A DNA stretch of 64,000 nucleotides from Marinobacter adhaerens HP15 (lineage in GTDB: Bacteria; Pseudomonadota; Gammaproteobacteria; Pseudomonadales; Oleiphilaceae): assembly GCF_000166295.1 (NCBI RefSeq), contig NC_017506.1:186001-250000 (forward strand). The letters run 5' to 3'. The position numbers and the translations under genes were made by a program. The notes under the pieces were generated by a model. The model was not told the origin of the DNA. It made no database searches and saw only the letters and a list, made by a program, of their open reading frames with translations. Below are positions 58,746 through 64,000 of the stretch, in pieces (the stretch's first letter is position 1; each line of letters opens with the position of its first letter).

Positions 58746-59351
58746 ATGTTTCAGCTTGTCTTTAAAGGGGAATGCGTTCCCGGAACGGATCTGGAAACGG
58801 CGCGCAACAATGCCAGAACCCTGTTCAAGGCTTCTCTTGATCAGGTTGATCGCATGTTCAGTGGTCAGCCGGTGGTTATTCGCAACAAGCTGGAAGAGGT
58901 TCAGGCTGAAAAATACCGGGCCGTATTGAAAAAGCACGGCATGGTAGCTTATGTCCAGCCGATGGCTGACGCCCGGCCTGCTGCCAGTGCGGCACCACAG
59001 CCAGCCCCGTCGGCTCCCGCAAGTCAGCCCCGTCCGCAGCCGACGCCCTCTGCGCCGCCGGCGGATGAGCAGCGCCGTGGGGTTCCTGCAACCGAGCCTG
59101 GCGATCGTCTGCCGGTGGCGGGCGAGAAGGTGGATACGATACTTTCCGGCTCCGGTCTGAGTCTGGATCCGGTCGGGGTCAACCTGACAGAGAAGACCGA
59201 AGTGGAGCCACCAATGTTCCAGCATCTGGACGAGTGGAGCCTGGCTCCGGCTGGCAGTGATCTGGGTGTCGAGCGTGACCTGCCGCCGCCGATGATACCT
59301 GACGTATCCCACCTGTCACTGGCGGACGACGACTCCTCCGAGCGGAAATAA
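58746..59351 (+). CDS. Conserved protein with proline/alanine-rich linker, upstream of plpD-like gene
   Basis: 201 residues, no signal peptide. Residues 1-75 form a compact domain (FQLVFKGECVPG...ARTLFKASLDQVDRMFSGQPVVIRNKL, ending KKHGMVAYV). It resembles N-terminal domains seen in small gammaproteobacterial proteins of unknown function. Residues 78-120 are Pro/Ala/Ser/Gln rich. The C-terminal third has repeated Leu-Ser-Leu and acidic motifs. It lies 7 bp before the patatin gene, so the two are probably co-transcribed. Function unknown. Confidence 0.65.
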   Translation: MFQLVFKGECVPGTDLETARNNARTLFKASLDQVDRMFSGQPVVIRNKLEEVQAEKYRAVLKKHGMVAYVQPMADARPAASAAPQPAPSAPASQPRPQPTPSAPPADEQRRGVPATEPGDRLPVAGEKVDTILSGSGLSLDPVGVNLTEKTEVEPPMFQHLDEWSLAPAGSDLGVERDLPPPMIPDVSHLSLADDDSSERK

Positions 59352-59358
59352 CCCAATT

Positions 59359-61575
59359 GTGAGCCAGTGCAACCCCTGGGGCCGGAATGCCCCTCGACTG
59401 ATCGCCGTCATCATGATTCTTCTGGCACCACTGGCTTCGGCTGAGGAGCGTCCCAAGGTAGGGCTGGTTCTGAGTGGCGGCGGGGCCAAGGGTATGGCCC
59501 ATGTTGGCGTGCTGCGGGTTCTGGAGGAAATGCGGGTTCCTGTTGATCTGGTGGTGGGCACCAGCGCGGGTTCCGCAGTCGGTGCCCTGTATGCCAGTGG
59601 TATGCCGGTCAGTGACATCGAGCAGCGCTTTATCGAGATGGACTGGCTTTCCAGCTTTCGCGACGATCCCGGCCGGGTCTACAAGCCGGTTCGGCGCAAG
59701 CAGGATGACTGGCGGTTTCCGGTGGTCCCGGGCATCGGTGTTCGCGCCGATGGCCTGCGTGTCGGCGGCGGGCTGATTGCCGGGCAGAATCTTGGTTTTA
59801 TCCTCAACGAGCTGACCCACAACGCCGCCCTGGTTGAAGACTTCGACCGGCTCCCCATTCCCTTCCGGGCGGTTGCCACCGATCTCGAGACCGGTGAGCA
59901 GGTGGTCATCGGTGACGGTAACCTGTCCGAGGCCATCCGTGCCAGCATGAGTATTCCCGGGGTATACGCGCCGGTGGAACGTGATGGCCAGTTGCTGGTG
60001 GATGGGGGCGTCGCCAACAACCTGCCCATCAGCGTTGCCAGGGATTTGGGCGCCGACATCATCATCGCAGTGGATATTACCGACAGTCTGATGGAAACCG
60101 ACGAGCTGCGGGGCGCGTTTTCCGTTGTCGGTCAACTCACAACCATCATGACCCGTCGGAACACCGACCAGCAGCTGGATCTGCTCGCCGAAGACGATGT
60201 TCTGATCCGCCCCGACCTCGAAGGCTACACCTCCGCTGATTTTTACGATGCGCCGGTTCTGTTTGAGCTGGGCGCCAGCTCGGCCCGGGAACACGGCGTC
60301 GAACTGCGTCCGTTGGCATTATCCCGCAAGGCCTGGGCCGATTGGCGCGACAGCGTGTCAGCGCAGGACGCGGGTGCGCGTATCGTGTCACGCATCGAGA
60401 TCAAAGACAGTCGTCGGTTGGCCCGGGACTTCCTCAAGGAACGAATCCGGCAGAGAATCGGAGAGCCACTGGACACCGCCCGCCTGGAAGCCGACCTCAA
60501 ACGGATCTACGGGCTTGGCTATTACGAGATTGTGTCCTATTCGACCTCGTCTTTGCCCGAGGGAACCGTTCTGACCATCCGCGTCCAGGAGAAGAGCTGG
60601 GGGCCGAACTACCTGTCTTTCGGTTTGAGTTATGAGGATAACTTTGACGGGGAAACCCGGTTCAATCTTGCCTCTTCCCTTCGAATGACCGAGCTCAATG
60701 CCCTGGGCGGGGAGTGGCAGACCGGTGTTCAGCTGGGCACCGAGCCCTGGGTTCGCAGCCAGTGGTATCAGCCGCTGGATTACGGCTATGAGCGTTTTCT
60801 GGTGCTCGGTGGCGAGTACTCCCGGGATACCTTCAGCCTGTTTGATGCCGCCGGAACCCGCGTTACGGAGGTGGATGTGACCTTCCGGAAAGCGGATCTG
60901 GCACTGGGCATGGAAATCGGCGGCAATGCCGAAGTTCGCCTGATCTATGCGCGGGGCTATGCCACGGTTGACGAGCAGATCGGGCAACCGGTAGCGCCGG
61001 AGGGGTCGGTGCATCAGGGTGGGCTGGCCGTGCAACTGGTACACGACTCTCTGGACGATACTTTCTATCCTCGCGACGGTGGCTTTGCCGGCCTCCGTGG
61101 ACGTTTTGAACGGGAGGGCCTGGGATCCGACCGGGAGTTCGATTCGGTAACCGGCCTGGCGCTGGGAACCGGAAGCTGGAAAGGCCTGACCCTGACCGGA
61201 CTGGTCTTCGGCCATGCGGTAACCCGGGGCACTCCCGGAATTGAAAATGCCGTCCGCCTGGGTGGATTCCGCCGGCTATCGGCATACGCGCCGGGTGAGA
61301 TTACCGGAGACAACGCGTTAATGGTTTCAGCCTATGCCAGCCAGACCTTTGGCGGCCCGCTGCTGCCCTGGTTCGTTGGCGCCGGATTCGAGGCGGGTAA
61401 TGCCTGGCCCTCTCTGGATGAGGCGAGCTGGGACAGTTCGGTGAAATCGTCCAGCGTATTCGCCGGCGTGGATACCTTCCTCGGCCCCGTTCAGGTGGCC
61501 GCGGCGTACAACAACGAAGACAACTGGACGGCCTACCTGAACATTGGTTTCTCGTTCACCCAGCTCTTTTACTGA
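59359..61575 (+). CDS. Patatin-like phospholipase with POTRA and beta-barrel (PlpD type, type Vd)
   Basis: 738 residues from GTG. A signal peptide (cut after ASA, about 28) is followed by a patatin domain with oxyanion loop GGGAKG, nucleophile Ser69 (GTSAG) and Asp215 (DGG). A POTRA domain (about 345-415) and a 16-strand-type Omp85/TpsB barrel end in a terminal aromatic residue (TQLFY). The family secretes or displays its own phospholipase at the outer membrane. The ribosome site is weak. Confidence 0.9.
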   Translation: MSQCNPWGRNAPRLIAVIMILLAPLASAEERPKVGLVLSGGGAKGMAHVGVLRVLEEMRVPVDLVVGTSAGSAVGALYASGMPVSDIEQRFIEMDWLSSFRDDPGRVYKPVRRKQDDWRFPVVPGIGVRADGLRVGGGLIAGQNLGFILNELTHNAALVEDFDRLPIPFRAVATDLETGEQVVIGDGNLSEAIRASMSIPGVYAPVERDGQLLVDGGVANNLPISVARDLGADIIIAVDITDSLMETDELRGAFSVVGQLTTIMTRRNTDQQLDLLAEDDVLIRPDLEGYTSADFYDAPVLFELGASSAREHGVELRPLALSRKAWADWRDSVSAQDAGARIVSRIEIKDSRRLARDFLKERIRQRIGEPLDTARLEADLKRIYGLGYYEIVSYSTSSLPEGTVLTIRVQEKSWGPNYLSFGLSYEDNFDGETRFNLASSLRMTELNALGGEWQTGVQLGTEPWVRSQWYQPLDYGYERFLVLGGEYSRDTFSLFDAAGTRVTEVDVTFRKADLALGMEIGGNAEVRLIYARGYATVDEQIGQPVAPEGSVHQGGLAVQLVHDSLDDTFYPRDGGFAGLRGRFEREGLGSDREFDSVTGLALGTGSWKGLTLTGLVFGHAVTRGTPGIENAVRLGGFRRLSAYAPGEITGDNALMVSAYASQTFGGPLLPWFVGAGFEAGNAWPSLDEASWDSSVKSSSVFAGVDTFLGPVQVAAAYNNEDNWTAYLNIGFSFTQLFY

Positions 61576-61581
61576 GTGCCG

Positions 61582-62259
61582 TCAGGCCGTTCTGCTGCCG
61601 GTCTTTTCAATGGCAGTGAGAACTTGCTGGCATTGTTGCAGGGCATAGCGGTGCAGGATGTCTGCCAGGCGATCCTCATCCCGATCCTTGATGGCACTGA
61701 TTGACTGTTCCATGTGGGACAGGTTGTCCTCAATGACACGATTGCCTCCTTCCTGGAAGGCGACGAAGGCACAGCGCTTTGCCGAAGGCCAGAGGTCATC
61801 AATGGCAGAGACAATGAAGTAGTTGTCGGCATAGGCCAGCGATGCCTTGGTGTACTCAATACCCAGCTCCAGAAACGCCATCAGATCGTTTTTCCTGTAG
61901 CAGGCCTGCATCTGCTCATACAGGCTCTCCAGCCGGGCCATATCCTCGGGCTGCCAGTGACGCACCAGCTTGCGACCGGTGTGGGTGAGGTAGAGCTCCA
62001 GGGTCTCGTACAGGCTGCGCACGAAGTATTCATCCAGCGGGGTCACGAACGCGCCTTTGCGGGGTACGTTGCGGACCAGATGCCGCTTCTCCAGCAGCAG
62101 CAAGCCTTCCCGTATGGATCCATGACTGACGTCCATCTGTTTCGCCATGGCGCCCTCGTAGATCCGTTCACCGGAGCGCAGCTGGCCAAAGGCAATCAGG
62201 TTTTCGATGTGGCGTGCGACCTGTTCGGTCAGTGTTTCTCTGGGCTTGAAGGCATTCAT
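61582..62259 (-). CDS. GntR-family regulator, FCD subgroup
   Basis: 225 residues: winged helix at about 8-75 (LTEQVARHIENLI, the HGSIREGLLLLEKRHLV recognition helix region, KGAFVTPL) and an FCD-like ligand domain. The usual FCD metal-binding His is not apparent (EYTKASLAYADN where FH is expected), so it may bind a ligand without metal. It is convergent with the patatin gene, 6 bp apart, and downstream of cls. Target genes are unknown. Confidence 0.85.
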   Translation of the reverse strand: MNAFKPRETLTEQVARHIENLIAFGQLRSGERIYEGAMAKQMDVSHGSIREGLLLLEKRHLVRNVPRKGAFVTPLDEYFVRSLYETLELYLTHTGRKLVRHWQPEDMARLESLYEQMQACYRKNDLMAFLELGIEYTKASLAYADNYFIVSAIDDLWPSAKRCAFVAFQEGGNRVIEDNLSHMEQSISAIKDRDEDRLADILHRYALQQCQQVLTAIEKTGSRTA

Positions 62260-62342
62260 GGTGATCTGTCGCTACTGCATACTGGCTGAATCGTCCTGGC
62301 ATAGTCGCACATCGGCTATTCCGGAGCCAGTGGACGGATGGC

Positions 62343-63773
62343 CTATAGCAGTGGCGCCAGCAGGCGGACGGCCCGGCAACACAGACGGAACAGGATCGAC
62401 CGATCCTTGTAGTCGCTCTCGATCATCAGGCGGGAATTGTCCAGATCGTGTTCCAGCATGGATTCCACACTCCGGATGAAATGCCTTGCGGTGGTTATGG
62501 CGGTGATCTCGAAATTCAATCGCATCGAGCGGTTGTCCATGTTGGCGGTTCCCACCGCCGCGTATCGATCATCCACCAGGATCACTTTCTGATGCATGAA
62601 GCCAGGCTGGTAGCGATAGATGCCGATGCCGGTCTTGCAGGCCTGGACGAGGTAAGAGTAAGCCGCCAGGCCAATCAGGCGGCTGTCCGATTTCTCCGGA
62701 ATCAGGATTCGTACGTCCACGCCCCGAAGCGCCGCCAACTGAAGGGCGTTCATGATCTGGAAATCCGGAACAAAATAGGGCGAGGCGATCCAGAGCCGGG
62801 TGCGGGCATTATTGATGCAATTGAGGAAAAACAGTGTGCAGGTTTCCCAGCTGTCCGCGGGTCCTGTTGGCAGCATCAGCACCTCGTCGTCGCCGGGCTG
62901 GTTGTCGACCGGCGCCCAGTCGAGGCTGGGAAAATCGTTGCTGGCCCAGTTCCAGTCTTCCAGCCATGCCAGCTGCAGGCCGGTGACGGCCGGACCCTCA
63001 ATCCGGCAGTGGGTATCGCGCCAGGGTTCCTGGTCCATGGCAGTGCCCAGGTATTCGTCCCCCAGGTTGATGCCACCCACAAAGCCGATCTTGCCGTCGC
63101 AGACCAGCAGTTTCCGGTGGTTCCGGAAATTGATCTGGAACCGCCTCCGGCGGATGTTGCCGTTACCGAACGAGGCCACGCGGGCGCCGGCGGCGGCGAG
63201 CTGGTTCAGGTACTTGCGCGGCAGCCAGACGCTGCCAATGTCGTCATACAGAAACCAGACTTCCACACCCTGGGCCAGTTTGCGCTCGAGAATTGACTTG
63301 ATCCGGCGGCCAACCCGGTCTGACCGCACGATGTAGAACTCCAGGAGGATATAGTGCTCGGCGTCTTCCATGGCTTCGAACAGGGCCTCGAACGTGGCCT
63401 CACCGTCCCTGAGCAGGGTACATCGGTTACCATCGGTGAACGGCTGCCGGCCAAGTCGGCAGAGCACCTGAAGTTCGTCGGTGAACCGTTCGCTGGCGGG
63501 GATGGGTATGGAGGTTGTTTGCTGCTCGAACCGGTTCAGCAGATTGGTCAGGGATTCGTCGCCAAGCCGTCGGGCTTTCACGTAGCCGCCAAACCGATGC
63601 CGCCCGAACAGCACGAACATGGGCACGGCCAGGTAGGGCAGGCCGATCAGGGCAATGACCCAGGCAATGGCGCCCTGTGTCGTCCGATAGGTCAGAAGAA
63701 TACGGTAAATACAGGCAAATGCGCCCAGGTAAACGGCCCCGACCACCAGTGCAACGAGAGACAGCTCGTCCAT
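62343..63773 (-). CDS. cls: Cardiolipin synthase
   Basis: 476 residues of the phospholipase D family. Two N-terminal membrane segments (to about residue 57) precede two HKD motifs: His219 in NHRKLLVCD and His394 in MHQKVILVD. It condenses two phosphatidylglycerols into cardiolipin. ATG 63773 is chosen over a TTG one codon upstream because it overlaps the AraC-type stop as TGATG. It resembles ClsA in size and layout. Confidence 0.93.
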   Translation of the reverse strand: MDELSLVALVVGAVYLGAFACIYRILLTYRTTQGAIAWVIALIGLPYLAVPMFVLFGRHRFGGYVKARRLGDESLTNLLNRFEQQTTSIPIPASERFTDELQVLCRLGRQPFTDGNRCTLLRDGEATFEALFEAMEDAEHYILLEFYIVRSDRVGRRIKSILERKLAQGVEVWFLYDDIGSVWLPRKYLNQLAAAGARVASFGNGNIRRRRFQINFRNHRKLLVCDGKIGFVGGINLGDEYLGTAMDQEPWRDTHCRIEGPAVTGLQLAWLEDWNWASNDFPSLDWAPVDNQPGDDEVLMLPTGPADSWETCTLFFLNCINNARTRLWIASPYFVPDFQIMNALQLAALRGVDVRILIPEKSDSRLIGLAAYSYLVQACKTGIGIYRYQPGFMHQKVILVDDRYAAVGTANMDNRSMRLNFEITAITTARHFIRSVESMLEHDLDNSRLMIESDYKDRSILFRLCCRAVRLLAPLL

Positions 63774-64000
63774 CAATGCGCTCCCTCATCTGCCCGGTGG
63801 CCGTAGGGCCCCGATGTGCCCAGATGCCGTGCCCGGTACTCTGCCGGTGAGGTGCCGGTCCAGCGCTTGAACGCCCGGCTGAAGGCGCTGAGCTCTGAAA
63901 AACCCAGCAGAAAAGCAATCTCACCCAGAGCGTACTGGTCGGCCGCAACATACCTGAGCGCCTTGTCCTGGCGAACCTGCTCAACCAGGCCATGGAAGCT
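63773..64000 (-). CDS. AraC-family regulator, C-terminal part (runs off the window)
   Basis: The last 75 codons of a gene that starts beyond the right edge. The residues form the second helix-turn-helix of AraC proteins: DKALRYVAADQYALGEIAFL, then GFSELSAFSRAFKRWTGTSPAEYR. Its stop overlaps the cls start (TGATG), so the two should be translationally coupled. The ligand-sensing N-terminal part is outside the window. Confidence 0.85.
   Translation of the reverse strand, partial: SFHGLVEQVRQDKALRYVAADQYALGEIAFLLGFSELSAFSRAFKRWTGTSPAEYRARHLGTSGPYGHRADEGAH

Noticed and set aside
63427-63993. 188-codon minus-strand open frame at the right edge
   Set aside because: Another frame of the same strand encodes a clear AraC helix-turn-helix and the start of cls, so this frame is not the real one.

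Overview
The window is about 64 kb of GC-rich (roughly 58-60%), densely packed bacterial chromosome. Gene content and order point to a marine, Pseudomonas-related gammaproteobacterium; Marinobacter is my best guess (inference from synteny and protein character, not a database result). Signs are the hemC-hemD-hemX-hemY cluster next to algR/fimS and argH, the cyaA-lptM-lysA-dapF-DUF484-xerC run, algQ next to dsbB and an FKBP lipoprotein, and ppx-trxA-rho-ubiD-ferredoxin reductase. No rRNA, tRNA, CRISPR array, prophage or insertion sequence was seen.

Layout. 1-8.8 kb: end of an lrgA-like gene and lrgB, then a peptide-uptake locus (binding protein, two permeases, two ATPases), a LysR regulator and an Xaa-Pro dipeptidase, so import and cleavage of peptides sit together. 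8.9-11 kb: bacterioferritin-associated ferredoxin behind a Fur-like box, bacterioferritin, and a phosphomannomutase. 11-25 kb: outer-membrane phospholipase A, cytochrome c5, Rep helicase, a GGDEF/EAL protein, Tex, GshA, ribosome modulation factor, a FliL-like protein, a frameshifted dsbB, algQ and an FKBP-type isomerase. 24-36 kb: two small conserved proteins, the ABC-F protein YheS, Ppx/GppA, thioredoxin, a molybdenum-cofactor cassette (moaB-moeA-moaD-moaE) lying against the surrounding gene direction, Rho, UbiD and a ferredoxin/flavin reductase fusion.

36-46 kb: the haem-synthesis operon hemCDXY preceded on the same strand by fimS-algR, then argH and a large sensor with degenerate GGDEF and EAL domains. 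46-55 kb: class I adenylate cyclase, the small lipoprotein LptM, the lysine/meso-DAP genes lysA and dapF, a DUF484 protein, XerC and a diguanylate cyclase. 55-64 kb is the most accessory part: a DUF2789 protein, a BvgS-like sensor kinase without a receiver domain, two unrecognised small proteins, a PlpD-type patatin/beta-barrel protein, a GntR regulator, cardiolipin synthase and the end of an AraC-type regulator.

Most of the window is core metabolism and signalling. Second-messenger and two-component functions are prominent: three GGDEF-type proteins, CyaA, FimS/AlgR and the BvgS-like kinase. I found no convincing novel multi-gene defence or mobile system. The most notable points are the dsbB frameshift, two members of one palindromic intergenic repeat family, the receiver-less BvgS-like kinase, the degenerate GGDEF/EAL protein, and the molybdenum-cofactor cassette inserted between trxA and rho.
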